NCBI RefSeq assembly: GCF_945859685.1
Contig: NC_079147.1
Location: 190,819,174-190,883,173 of the forward strand
DNA: 64,000 bases
Source: Eupeodes corollae
Lineage: Eukaryota; Arthropoda; Insecta; Diptera; Syrphidae
Direction: 5' to 3'
Of the stretch, positions 1 to 10,209 are shown piece by piece. A model generated the notes under the pieces. It did not search any database. It saw nothing but the letters and a program-made list of their open reading frames with translations, and was not told where the DNA came from. The number at the start of each line of letters is the position of its first letter. Within the stretch, counting starts at the first letter, position 1. A program made the position numbers and the translations under genes.

Positions 1-1285
1 GAACACTATTCACAAAGACATTTACAGCTAGACGAACTATCTTTATCTGTACATAGATTTTAAACCTGTAACAAATACAGAAATTTCTACAAGGAAGTAC
101 TGAATTTAAAACAGTCTCAAAAAACAAGTTATGTATCTGTCTTTACGCATGGTTCCAAAACAAAGAAGGGGGTTAGGGCTTTTCATCTTTTCATGTAATG
201 TTTCCCTAGAAAGATCAAAAAAAGCTTTAAAATTACTGAAATGTTTTTCAAACAGGAGTACTGGCGCTTTCTAAAGATGTAAAAGATCTTTCTCCCACAA
301 TTTGGTAACAAAATTCATAGGCCAATCAGTATCTTCTACTGTCACGAAGTCAAAACTGATACAGCAATGCCGTAGGGAGTTTCGTTTACTCAGCGAAACT
401 AACACATTCACTCTGTGTTGGGTCCCAAGACAGTGTGACATTTACGGTAAAAAAAAATGTCTATGCTAATGTCCAAGCCTAGTCATAACAGAATGTCAGT
501 ATTAAAAAATACTTTTTTGATGAATTATGCGACGATTCGTCGTTTGCCACTTAGAGGCATTCTTAAATCCTCAGTCATCTTCCCAGACCCTTGCCTAGAT
601 CCAAGTGAGATTTTGTCTCGAAACTTACAGATGCATGACCCCACACAACCCAAGCCGATACGAACCTAAATTGGGCCTTGGAACTTAATTTAATTACACT
701 AAATTTAACGTCAAAATTTCTGTAAATATCTGTAGAACTTTTATGAAGCTTCAAAACCTTTTTGCTTTAAATTTCTTGAAATTTCCCACTTACTTGTGGG
801 AAAGGAATTTCAAGATACAAACATGATATATGTTAAATATTTAAGATAACTGAGGAGGCTGCTAAGTGGAAGTCCTTGTTTCAAAGGATGAACGAGAAGA
901 ATCCCAAAAGCATAAAATGATGTTATAAAGTTCTTAAAGACTCAAATTTTGTGTAATTTATAAAAAGTGTTTAACAATTTTGTAACATTAATTTATATGA
1001 AATTGTTTTAAGTCTCAATAGATTCTTAAAAAGTTAGTATTTTGTTTTTAATAGACTAGGACAGAAGAGCCTTAGGTCCCCCATAGTTGTTAAAGCATCA
1101 GCCTCATAAAATACGCATGGTTTAATTTGATCTTGAAAGAGGTTATTAGGGTTAAAGGGTTAAGTTTCCATTGTTATCATCAAAGTAAAAAAAAACTGCA
1201 ATGTCCCAAAGGCAATAAAAGTACTTGATCTATCCTCAGTTCCAACGCTCGTTATCAATGAAAACCCATTTGCTTGCTCTATAGA
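1..1285. other. No recognisable gene or repeat
   Basis: AT-rich sequence. Only short open frames occur (the longest about 70 codons at 457-669) with no domain, signal peptide or splice context. I see no tRNA, transposon motif or tandem repeat. It is probably intergenic or intronic. Confidence 0.5.
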
Positions 1286-1289
1286 GAAA

Positions 1290-1610
1290 GCTTCGAGAGA
1301 GTTTTATGACTCCGCCAGTACTTGTGAGGGAAAATTATTTAAGTGGGCCATTCTCATTTCGTACAAGTACTGTAGCCAAAGTCCAAATATCTGAACACAC
1401 ATAAATCCCCTGGCCCTAATGGCATCTCCGCTATTTTTCTAAGGACATTATCTTTAAAGCTAGCAAAGTCACTGCTGTACTCTTCAAGTCTTTTCGAAAC
1501 CGTCATTTGTGTCCAGCCTATACCCAAAGAAGTCGAACCCTCCTCCCCATCAAATTATCGACCGATCGTACTTACTTCCATGTTTCCCAGGTCAGGGACC
1601 AAAGCTTAAG
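1290..1610 (+). mobile_element. Jockey-like LINE fragment, reverse transcriptase N-terminal part
   Basis: Conceptual translation in shifting frames gives LNTHKS-GPNGI, then PIPKE, then SPSNYRPIVLTS. These match the start of the reverse transcriptase domain of the better copy at 45803-48180 (THKSAGPDGIPP, LIPKKG, TSNYQPIALT). The match begins near the stretch corresponding to GPIFFRTRTVARVL and ends near 1610, where similarity to the Jockey copy at 16.6 kb stops. It is a dead, short internal fragment with frameshifts. Orientation is plus. Family assignment rests on shared motifs among copies in this window and on the general Jockey-type reverse transcriptase order. Confidence 0.7.
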
Positions 1611-3064
1611 TCTAATTTCCTATCCCCCTCCATGTTTTTTTGTATGCTTCTTTTTTCTTATGAAAAACTAAAAACGCTCAGAATTCACGAGAACAAGAAC
1701 TTGTGGCCTATTCTTTAATTATTCTTTTAGGATTAAGTGATTTTCTTAGTAAATAGCTGTTTTTTTGGAATTAACTTGTTAGGATTCGATCAAGGCATTT
1801 CCTGTAATTTCTAATTGTTGGCTTCTAAGAAATTAAAAACTAAAACAAATTTTTAAATGTAATCATTAAATCTGTCGCTTGCCCTTATAATCAACAAACG
1901 ATTTCACCCATAATCCTTAAACCGTAACACCTCTCTCGCTGCTTGACCTAATCCTGAGACTATACTTAAGACTTAGAACACCAAGTATATTATCAGGATG
2001 TCTTACCTATGCTCTTCAAAATTACAGACCTGGCAATCTAATTAAAATTAATATAATTTCCTAAGAATATCGCCTCTTGACGTCGCGGCGTCCTTGTCTT
2101 CGTGGTGGTGGTGTATATCCATTAAAATATTAACAAAAAAAAAACAACAAATAAAATAAACTTAAAATTCTAAATATTTAATCTAGAAGACATAACAACA
2201 ATAAAAATACGAAAAATAAGAAATATGAATGCCGTTCCTCAAAATTATCCTTAAGTTGAGTCCTTTTCTATTTTTTAGTTGTTTTTCTATTTTTATCCCG
2301 CTATGAGCCTTTGTAAGGAACTTGAGAGAAAAGATATAGACGCACTTCTCCTCCGATGCGATTAAGTGAATTAAAAAGTTTAGTGTTGTTTTTTATTCTG
2401 AAAATAATTTATTTCTTGGTAGAGCCTGGACGAGACGCTAGCGAGAGATGAAACATATCTACTTAAAAGGGATGAGTCATGGGCCGCCCGCCGCGCCGCC
2501 GCCGCACCGTCGCTCACACCGGTCCTACCATAAAGGACGTCAAGAGGACGAACAACAATCTAAGAATTAACCTGGCTCGAAAGAATGATGCAATTTTTGT
2601 GTTGTTGTTTGTTTTGTACTCGTACACAAGAATAGCTAAGAAATCGCTCATAGAAAAAGGTTTATGAAGGAGCAAATGCTCGGTGCTCTGTGTGATGCTG
2701 ATGATGCTTACGTTCCTCACTCCATACTTGCTTTTATAAGTAATCGAATAAATAGTTTACATTTTGTGTTGTTATTATCCTTGAGGAGGTTTTTGTATAT
2801 TCAAAACATGGATTTACCTAAGGACTTTTCACATTTTGTTGTTGTTGCTTTTTCTTTTTACAAAAACAAAATAAAACTGAAAAAAAAAAATATTTTAAGA
2901 ATTTTTGAGAAACGAGAAGAAACGGAAAAGTTTTGTTATAAACTCGAGGTTGAATGCACCTACGGGGCTTGGGTACCAGTTTCAGAGTTATTTAACTTTT
3001 TAATGTTAAAGGAAGTTTTTTGAATACACACATACAATGTACATGTATCTACGCGGGTATGTAT
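1611..3064. other. Unassigned sequence with one GC-rich patch
   Basis: No supported gene. A strongly GC- and CpG-rich patch of about 45 bases lies at 2478-2524, inside otherwise AT-rich DNA. It could encode Arg/Pro-rich residues (start ATG at 2479, 62 codons), but nothing in the rest of that frame looks like a known protein. Confidence 0.45.
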
Positions 3065-3313
3065 TTATATGTGTGTGTTTGCTGTCTTCAAACAAAATGT
3101 GGTGTTGAGGGTAGATGATGCAGGAGGAGAAGGAGGAGGAGGATCCACATCATTGCTAGAGCTATGAGAGTAAATTGAAGAAAAGGACGAACTTGGGAAA
3201 ACAAAGGTTATGTCAGCAGGGCTTGCTGGAAGCGTATTCCAAAGTAGGTATCGTAGGTATGGATGTATAGAAAGGTAGTCCTCAGTTTCAACAGGAAATA
3301 ATGAATCTCTCAT
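3065..3313 (-). CDS. Weak candidate coding exon, Ser/Pro-rich
   Basis: An open frame of 82 codons starts at an ATG preceded by AAACG, acceptable for an insect start. It encodes an acidic/aromatic N-terminus (MRDSLFPVETEDYLSIHPYL) and then Ser-rich and Pro-rich stretches. The composition looks more protein-like than the surrounding chance frames, and it lies in a repeat-poor patch. Against it: I find no convincing splice donor before the stop, no recognisable domain, and no partner exon. It could be a chance frame in a locally GC-richer region. Not recognised. Confidence 0.22.
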   Translation of the reverse strand: MRDSLFPVETEDYLSIHPYLRYLLWNTLPASPADITFVFPSSSFSSIYSHSSSNDVDPPPPSPPASSTLNTTFCLKTANTHI

Positions 3314-4394
3314 CGTTTGGTCCTTAAGTTTATTTCACTCTCAAATATGCATTAATGCAATCTGTGAAATTTTTAAATGTCTTTAAAAGGACATAACCTC
3401 CCTTGATGCTGGTTCGATGGTGTGGTGTTAAACTCTGCACAAAGACATCGCGAATAATGGTGCACAAAGAGGTCGCTGGCTGTTTTACTGGCAAAAGGTA
3501 CACAGAGCTTCACAAAAGTAAAGCAAAGTAAAGACTCTGAGTCTGAAAAGTTATTTTTAAAAGTATTTAGTCCGGAAGGTTGGGTCTTGAAGGCTTGGGC
3601 TGCAATGCACTGCACTGAACTTCACTATGCACTCCTGCCTGAACAGACTCATAAGTAGTTATGTACACTCCAAAATAAAAAAAAAGGGAAACGCTGAAGG
3701 AATGCTGCCCGACCATTCGCCCATCACCGTCACCATCATCATCTGGATTCTGGAAGAGAGGTGGATAAATTTTATATGCAATTTTCCAAAAAAGTAATCG
3801 CTGTGCAATATTGCCGAAGCTTAAAAACTTTTAATTGGCGATTCCACTTCATCGAAGCTGATACTCCTCGACGAATAAAGTGTGGGTAATGCGATGAGCG
3901 GCATCAGTGTTGACTACCTACAATCTACATCTATATATTAATAGTATAGGAAACTACGGTAAGGCTACGGCAACGGACTTAATAGGATGAAAGCTCTGAT
4001 GCTGGGTTGTTTTACTACATTTTTTTTCTCTTTTTCGTTTACTTTTCTCTGAAAGAGTGCTTCGTGCTACATGCTCCATCAGAGTATGAGAAAAAGAACG
4101 ACGCTTGTAATACTCTCTGTTAAGTGTAATTATAGAAGTCAAAGTCAAGTGCTTTCCGACAAGGAAAACTCTTTTTTTTTGATAATTATTCTTTTGCTTT
4201 ATTTTAAATTGTTAGCAAAATAATGTATATTAAGAATATTAGTTTGAAATTTACTAAAGTGGTTTCTAATATTGTTGCCGCGTATAGTTTACAAGACACC
4301 GCACCGGCTAGTCATCAGCAGAATGGGAGCGGGAGTGATAAATATGCACATTTTGTGAGGTAGAATAGGTCTGGAATATGTCTGGTGGAAAAAA
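3314..4394. other. No supported feature
   Basis: Another minus-strand frame (3373-3615, 80 codons) and short frames near 3954-4148 are open but show no motif or splice context. No transposon similarity is evident. Confidence 0.4.
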
Positions 4395-4812
4395 AGTGTC
4401 TTAGGGCGCTTCAAGAGAAAAATTCTTCGGGTGATTTTTTGCATAGATTGAAAATGGAGGAGAAGATTTAACTACAAAATTTATGGGCTCTACAGCGGAA
4501 CAGACCCGGTTAACAGAATTTAAGTTCAAAGTCTTAGATGGCTGTGTCATGTAGAGCGAATGGACATCAATGCTCCATCCCGGAAGGACTTTGAATCCAA
4601 TCCCGAAGGATGGCGCAGTAGACTTAGACCTCGACTCAGGTGGGGCACGCAGGTGGGTGAAGGCCTCAACCAACTTTGCGTGCGAAACTAGAGACAGCTA
4701 GCTAGGAACCGAGCTGCATGAAGACGCATTTTGGTTGAGGCCCAGGTCCACGCCGCCGGACTGTAAGTAAGTAGGTTTAAGAAGTAAGTAAGTAAGTAGG
4801 TTTAAGAAGCTT
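4395..4812 (+). mobile_element. RTE-like LINE, 5'-truncated 3' end with GTAA tail
   Basis: The plus strand encodes, with frameshifts, the C-terminal part of the same ORF found at 21213-22247: a segment like FKRKILRVIF, then LYSGTDPVNRI, then LRWLCHVERMDINAPSRK, then VGEGLNQLCVRN. It stops near the same point and is followed by GTAAGTAAG-type simple sequence. The tail is itself tandemly duplicated: the block GTAAGTAAGTAGGTTTAAGAA occurs twice between about 4767 and 4812. A short 3' tail of simple repeats is typical of RTE-clade LINEs. The copy is heavily 5'-truncated and inactive. Confidence 0.8.
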
Positions 4813-5420
4813 CTTAATTTCTGGTTTTCCCAGTATGTTCAAGGTTAACAAGACTTGTTTTGGTTAACAAAATCATGTGTTCTATTCCTAATTATTTAAA
4901 TTTTGTCAAATAAATTAAGTAATGAATTTTCAATTTTCATACAAATCGGAACCAAGTAGTGTTGAACTCTTACCACTCTAAAACCACAGGCTAATCTGGA
5001 ACAATCTATGTCAGATCGACAAATAATTTTTATTTCTTAATTTATAATTCGCTTTAGGGGAAGTGTTTATATATTTATAATACTTTTCCACAGCTTTTTG
5101 ACAATCAGATAAGAGGCTTCGTTCTTATCCCGTACAAGATGGTCACCATTTTGGAGTTGATATAACTTTACAGTCGCTCATTATGTTATACAGCGGTGCG
5201 GCGTGTTTTTAAGCCCTTATTTCACCATTTAAATTTGAAGGGGACAAATTTGGTGTACCAGTTTTTCATAGTTCTTCCTGAGAAGATCCCAATAAATAAA
5301 TAAAAAAAAGCTTGAGCAAAATCTAAGAAAAGAACTGAGAATACTTTGCTTTCTTTAAGTGCCTTTTTCAACCGCCTACATTATTCGATGTTCTTGGTCA
5401 GTTTTAGTCTTCTTTTTCTT
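4813..5420. other. No recognisable feature
   Basis: AT-rich unassigned sequence between the RTE tail and the following mariner terminal region. Confidence 0.4.
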
Positions 5421-5539
5421 AAGGGTTTTTCAATTGGCGCTGGTGGATTTTAGCGTGCGACCATTTTGTATTGGTGACATCTGTCAAATTTTTTGTTCTT
5501 TATTCAGTTGATTATGCCAAATCATCATAGAAGGTTCAA

Positions 5540-5896
5540 ATGATAAAACTTTACTATCCATTTTACGGTAGACGTAGTAGCCCTTCACTGTCGACTCTTC
5601 AACGTTTGGTGGCCAAATTTGAGACGATCGATTCAGTAGACATCAGCCAACACCCGTACGTTAAAGGAACAAATCAGCTGAGAACATCGCCTAGGTCCGT
5701 GAAAGTGTACAGCAGGACCCGAGGCAGTCTATTTCTCGCTGTGCACAAAGAACTCGGCCTTTCGCAGACTTCATCTAGGGGAAGATCAAACCAACCTAGG
5801 ACCTCAAATATCATGACCATAAACAACGCCGCCGTTCGTTCGCTGACTGGGCCTCGAATCGTTTGGAAGAGGATCCTAATTTTGGCCGAAAAATAA
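5540..5896 (+). pseudogene. Mariner transposase N-terminal fragment
   Basis: This 118-codon open frame covers the DNA-binding half of a mariner transposase. Residues resemble the helix-turn-helix part of other mariners in this window (the LVAKFETIDSVDI segment is equivalent to a TKF-T-FTLLDI segment at 61.3-62.1 kb). The protein is broken before and after by frameshifts: the upstream ATG context near 5515 reads only a few codons before a stop. The catalytic D region follows in a different frame just before the inserted LINE fragment. Confidence 0.65.
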
Positions 5897-5905
5897 TCTT
5901 TAGTG

Positions 5906-5915
5906 ACGAAGCGGA
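5906..5915 (+). repeat. Target-site duplication, left copy (ACGAAGCGGA)
   Basis: Ten bases ACGAAGCGGA are repeated exactly at 7048-7057. They bracket the insertion that separates the two parts of the mariner reading frame. Confidence 0.8.
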
Positions 5916-7047
5916 AAAATCCTCGTTTCAAACCCTCCCAGTGGGTGCTGGGCGGTAATGATCACCACAGTTGTCTTGCACGTTGTCAAGATGGAGATCA
6001 GCTAAGGTCAGATTGAATTGCTGAAGTTTCCTACTCCTTAATAGTAGCAAGCATTAGCAATGCAATTTGACCATAGATACGGGGTCCCTAATTTCAGTGG
6101 TGGTGTGAGCGTCTTACATAATCTGTGCCGAAGAATGAAAGACTGGGAGCCAAACCAGTCGCTAACGAGCTCATTCGGATGCCTTGGCAGGGTCCGTCTT
6201 ATCTTCTGCCTTACCCCGGTATATCGGCTCTGCCGGCGCTGACCTATTTTTTCCGACCTACTCGTGGGAACAACATACAAGAAACTTAAACAAAATGGAC
6301 GAAATAGACATGACGAACGTAGAACCCTCCACAGACTTGGAGGATGAACTCTTTGCTTCCAGCCAGGAGACTTTGAAGGGGAGCTCATTTAGCGTTGGTA
6401 GTTCCAGCACTTGTGAGCAACCCAAAACAACAGAAAGTATAGGCATTCATAGCACTCCTATACTTCCTAAACCATAAACAAAACCGAAACCCCCGAGTAG
6501 CAGTGCAACTCCAGGAACCAAAAAAACCATCAGAAGGTGCTCTTTTCAGGAACCACTTCAAAACGGCCTCTCACATTCTTGCCAAGGTTGCCAAAAATGA
6601 AGAGACCAGATTGATTAATGAGATGGACGCGCAAGATAAAATAAAGTACCAGAAGGTTGTTAATGAATACAACAATCTTCTGGCCAGCCGAGAAAAGGCC
6701 GTTGGTGTTAAGCAAAACAGATCACAGGTAGAGATCTGCACGTCTCAGAAATAGAGCAAGCTTGACGACCGTACAAAACCAGTGAAAGCACCATCTTCTG
6801 GAGCAGCGCAACTGCGTACTCTTAGTGAGGTTGTCAGGAATGACCTCACGCAGCAGTTGTGGATGAGCTCTCCACAAACAGTAATGCGACAAAATGGCTC
6901 TAACATAATCGCTATGAAGCTTCTCTATAAATTTGTCACTTTCATTCACAGGTCAAACGAGTTTTTGGTATCAAAACCGGCGCACTACAGCGCTTATTGG
7001 ATCTCAGGCTAGGTTGCCTTGAGATCGCCATTTCTACTTATCTACTT
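5916..7047 (+). mobile_element. LINE fragment with gag-like ORF1 inserted in mariner
   Basis: This 1.13-kb insertion is flanked by a perfect 10-bp duplication. Its plus strand encodes MDEIDMTNVEPSTDLEDELF from 6295, then, in shifted frames, a basic/coiled segment (HFKTASHILAKVAKNEETRL, then DKIKYQKVVNEYNNLLASRE) and a QLRTLSEVVRNDLTQQL segment. This order of an acidic Ser/Thr-rich head, a basic helix and a LSEVVRNDL-type motif resembles ORF1 of insect LOA/R1-type LINEs; that is recall, not a search. The right end may just enter an endonuclease-like region. The copy keeps 5' sequence and lacks reverse transcriptase, the opposite of usual LINE truncation. Confidence 0.5.
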
Positions 7048-7057
7048 ACGAAGCGGA
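7048..7057 (+). repeat. Target-site duplication, right copy (ACGAAGCGGA)
   Basis: Exact repeat of 5906-5915. Immediately afterwards the mariner sequence resumes. Confidence 0.8.
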
Positions 7058-7364
7058 TTTTTTTTGATAATGCATCCTCAAAAAAATACTGTTTGGTGTG
7101 ATTGGTCCGTACTTTTTTGAAAACTACGTTAGAAAGGCTATCACCGTCAACACTACGATGATAACTAATATCTTATGGCCCAAATTGCGCCATATGGACC
7201 TAGACGACACGGGGTTCCAGCAGGACAGCGGCGACGGAGCTACGTGCCACAATGCAAACTCCACGATTGACATTTTCATCATCTACCCGCCCTTTTTGAA
7301 AAACCCTTTATTATTTCCTGAGTCTTTTTGCATTAGTTTTATTTTTTAACTTTTAAAATGATTG

Positions 7365-7640
7365 GCATAAGCGATATTGATCTGTGGGATGTTACTTCTG
7401 TAGGAGTTTTTCTTGTTTAGGTATAAAAATGAAGTTTTTTGAAGGTTATCTTTTCAAACTAGATAAGTTTATAACCGGGTGATTTTTTCTACAAATGTTA
7501 TGTTTTCACATTTTTCTTACTTCTATGAGCCTGAAAACAGGAATTTCAGGTTCGTCGTTCCTATCTACGAAGTGCAAATGATCTGAAGATGTATTTTCCA
7601 GGCATGTCTTAAAAAAGAATTAACGAAATGCTAAGCAAAC
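7365..7640 (+). repeat. Unnamed dispersed repeat, copy 1
   Basis: Shares AAGCGATATTGA, then CTGT-GATGTTA-TTC-GTA, TTTGTTTAG and the block GGAATTTCA--T-CGTCGTTCCTAT with 9405-9620 in the same orientation. No coding capacity seen. The two copies lie on either side of the short mariner at 8208-9039. Confidence 0.55.
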
Positions 7641-8207
7641 CGATCAGATTTTTGTTTCGGGTTTCAGATCCATTTGTGATTGTGAAATTTTAGTTATCGG
7701 ACTTTTTATAAATTTACTAAATGAAATATTATTGAACTCACAGTTTCTTTTTATTTAGAAGTTTCGGTGAATTAGATTTTAATAACATTCCAAACATCTA
7801 CAAATTTTTAATAAACAAGCAAAAAGTTGAGCCAAAATTTCAATATTTGTATTCTCCAATAGTCATTTTAAATAGAGCTTAAAAGCTTTCTATCCCCTTA
7901 AATTTAAAAGTTGCTTTTTGAATACACAAATTTGCATTAACAAATATTTTCTTATTTTTAATTATGTATATCAATTATTTATTTCAGAAAAATTGAAGCA
8001 CGTTATAAGTTTCAAAACAAATTCATTTAACTCAATGGTATGGATTCAGCTTTGAAAAAAAAGAGCAGGAGACTATAAAAGTAAGTAAAAAGTTAAATAA
8101 ATTATAATATTTAAAATTAACAACTTAAGTGATCTATGCATATTAAGAATGTTTTTTTTTTTTTGAACGTGCGGTTTTTAAGAAGAAATAAATCAAATAT
8201 GATAAAA
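7641..8207. other. AT-rich sequence without recognised feature
   Basis: No open frame or repeat signature recognised between the dispersed repeat and the mariner derivative. Confidence 0.4.
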
Positions 8208-9039
8208 GTGGTTACATTTTAAAGCCCGATGTTGATATTTTTGTACTGTTGGTATGGTTCAATTATTAACTTAACAAAATATAGAAAAAATGGGAGCCGG
8301 GACCTAGGCTTAACTTAACTCTTAAACTGTTTCTGGTTTGAAGTACACCTTTTCTTCAAATAATCCGAAAGGAAGAAATCCAACAGTATCAAATCAGATG
8401 ATCTTGGCGTCTAATTGAAATCACCACCACGTGAGATATCATAGCCATTAAATTTGTCACGCAAAAGAGACATTGTTTTATTAGCTGGGTCATGAGTGGC
8501 ACCGTCCTGTTGAAACCACATATCGTTCACATCCTTATCGTCATCTTCGGGCCATACAAAGCTCGTTATCATCTCGCAATAGTGAACACCATTCATAGTG
8601 ACTGCCTGATTTTTTAAGAAATACGGCCCGATGATGCCGTCAGTCTTGGTTTTTGGTGCCTTGGTTTTTCGACAGTCACTCTTGGATTATTATTATTTGA
8701 CCAAATGTGGCAATTCTACTTATTAATGAATTCACGGAGGTGAAAATGTGCCTCATCCACTATTGAGTCCACTATTGTTATTTCTTGCCACCATTTTGAA
8801 CATTTTAGAGGATGTTTCCTATTGTACGCACATTGTGAGGATTGAATTGACCGATAAAATTATCATATGTATTTGAATTTAAACGTCCTCTTTTATGATA
8901 AGCCTGAATAACTTTAACGAGTTGCTGGATTGTGTATCTTGGTATAGCTCAAATTGAGTTAGTCTGAAATTGAGAAATGTCAAATGAAATGTAGGAAAGA
9001 ACTTGACGACGTTTAGGTCGGCTCTTAAAATGTAACCAC
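8208..9039 (-). mobile_element. Internally deleted mariner with terminal inverted repeats (family A)
   Basis: The left end GTGGTTACATTTTAAAGCCCGA is matched in inverse at the right end (reverse complement GTGGTTACATTTTAAGAGCCGA, ending about 9039). The minus strand at 8411-8596 encodes DVNDMWFQQDGAT, the second catalytic Asp block of mariner transposases, then LLRDKFNGYDISRGGDFN, which approaches the third Asp. The middle is deleted and the frame is broken, so it is non-autonomous. At least four more copies of this family are in the window (30.9, 36.1, 37.7 and 57.3 kb). Confidence 0.8.
8411..8596 (-). pseudogene. Mariner transposase catalytic fragment
   Basis: This 61-codon open frame contains MNGVHYCEMITSFVWPEDDD and WFQQDGATHDPANKTMSLL. 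The FQQDGAT block carries the second catalytic aspartate of the mariner D,D34D triad. The usual CH that follows (ATCH-A) is changed here to ATHDPA. It stops just before the expected DVNWPPRSCDLTPLD block. Confidence 0.75.
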
Positions 9040-9404
9040 CCTTACATAAAAGATACCAAAATACTGCCTTGCGGTACACTTGCTTTTATTTCCTTTGGTT
9101 CCTAATAATTTCCGTCGAATTGTACTCCAAAGAATTAGTTTGTAAGATAAGATTTCAATTTTTCGTAGTATTGGCTGAAAGATCTCCATACAGTTTTTTC
9201 CTTAATCTAAACAATGTACCAAACCTTGTCAAAGTTTTAAACAATATTTAAGGATATAGCCGAGAATACTTGTTTTCCCTTACTAAATCCATAATTATTG
9301 GTCTATCGTGAGATATTTATTTCAAAATCAAAACTTTCTGTTCGAAAATAGTCTTCTTTTTTTTACTATTTTGCTGAACCTTTGTGTAGTCATTATTTAA
9401 ACTA

Positions 9405-9620
9405 TTGCAATTATTCGTAAAAGCGATATTGACCTGTAAGATGTTATTTCCGTAAGTTGCTTTCTTTGTTTAGTAACAAGAATTACTTCCAATGATTGGA
9501 GTTTTTTTAGAGATCAAACTCTGGTTATTTTTTATTAGGAAACTTATGTTGGCAGCTGAGATTAACAAACGGAATTTCAATTCCGTCGTTCCTATATCAA
9601 CAAACTCTAAGAGATCCGTA
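9405..9620 (+). repeat. Unnamed dispersed repeat, copy 2
   Basis: Direct-orientation relative of 7365-7640 (AAGCGATATTGACCTGTAAG near 9422 and a CCGTCGTTCCTAT block near 9583). It lies to the right of the family A mariner. Confidence 0.5.
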
Positions 9621-10205
9621 GCAAAAGTTGGTGGGAAAGGCTAAAAAAAAAAACATTCTTGAGATGTTCAATAAGATCCAATCCATTTAAATTGAGAATT
9701 TTTAAGGGATTCATTTTTGAGATTTTAACTCATGAATTGATACAATATTTTGTAACGTTATTTGAAAGTGAAAATACAAATACGCTTGTTGGACCTTACT
9801 TTATATATGAAAATCCGAAATTTAAACCTTTTAACATGAATTTAAAACTAGCGACAGTAAGCCGGGGGAAAAAACCTCTATAGTTTGTGGTACAATCAAG
9901 TAACAGTTGGACAATTCTGAACATTGTTTGAAAAAGTAAGATTATCGTTCTTCTAACAAACAAAACTGCTGAAAAATGTAACTAAAACTATAATTGAAAT
10001 TTGTGCATTACTTGGAAATTTGTCTTTTGATGTTTTACTGATATTTCTAAATCAAATTTTCTGGCAAAGGTAGTTGCATTCTGCTTTTATGCTCGCCCTT
10101 CCAGGAATACTCATTACTTTACCTTTAAACTCAATTTTTGGCTAACTTTCAAGCATAGAGATTCTATTTCAGTCTCACATTAAGAATATAAAATTCTTTA
10201 CATAC
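9621..10205. other. No recognisable feature
   Basis: One 74-codon frame at 9659-9883 shows no motif. Near 10095 there is a short stretch resembling the Jockey 3' region (a GCCCTTCCAGGAATACTCATTA block), suggesting a tiny Jockey remnant at about 10080-10190. Confidence 0.35.
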
Positions 10206-10209
10206 AACT

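Larger units (their letters stand above)
5421..7360 (+). mobile_element. Mariner-like element, interrupted by a LINE fragment
   Basis: The start (AAGGGTTTTTCAATTGGCGCT) matches the start of the mariner at about 10.21 kb, so this is probably a terminal repeat. The frame at 5540-5896 encodes a mariner-type N-terminal region (LYYPFYGRRSSPSLSTLQRL, then VAKFETIDSVDI) followed in another frame by a stretch ending IIFSDEA, the first catalytic Asp region. There the element is split at 5915/7048 by a 1.13-kb insertion. Beyond it the sequence resumes with YFFENYVRKAITVNTTMI and GFQQDSGDGATCHNA, the second catalytic Asp block with a small internal insertion. The third Asp region is missing. Inactive. 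Confidence 0.75.
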
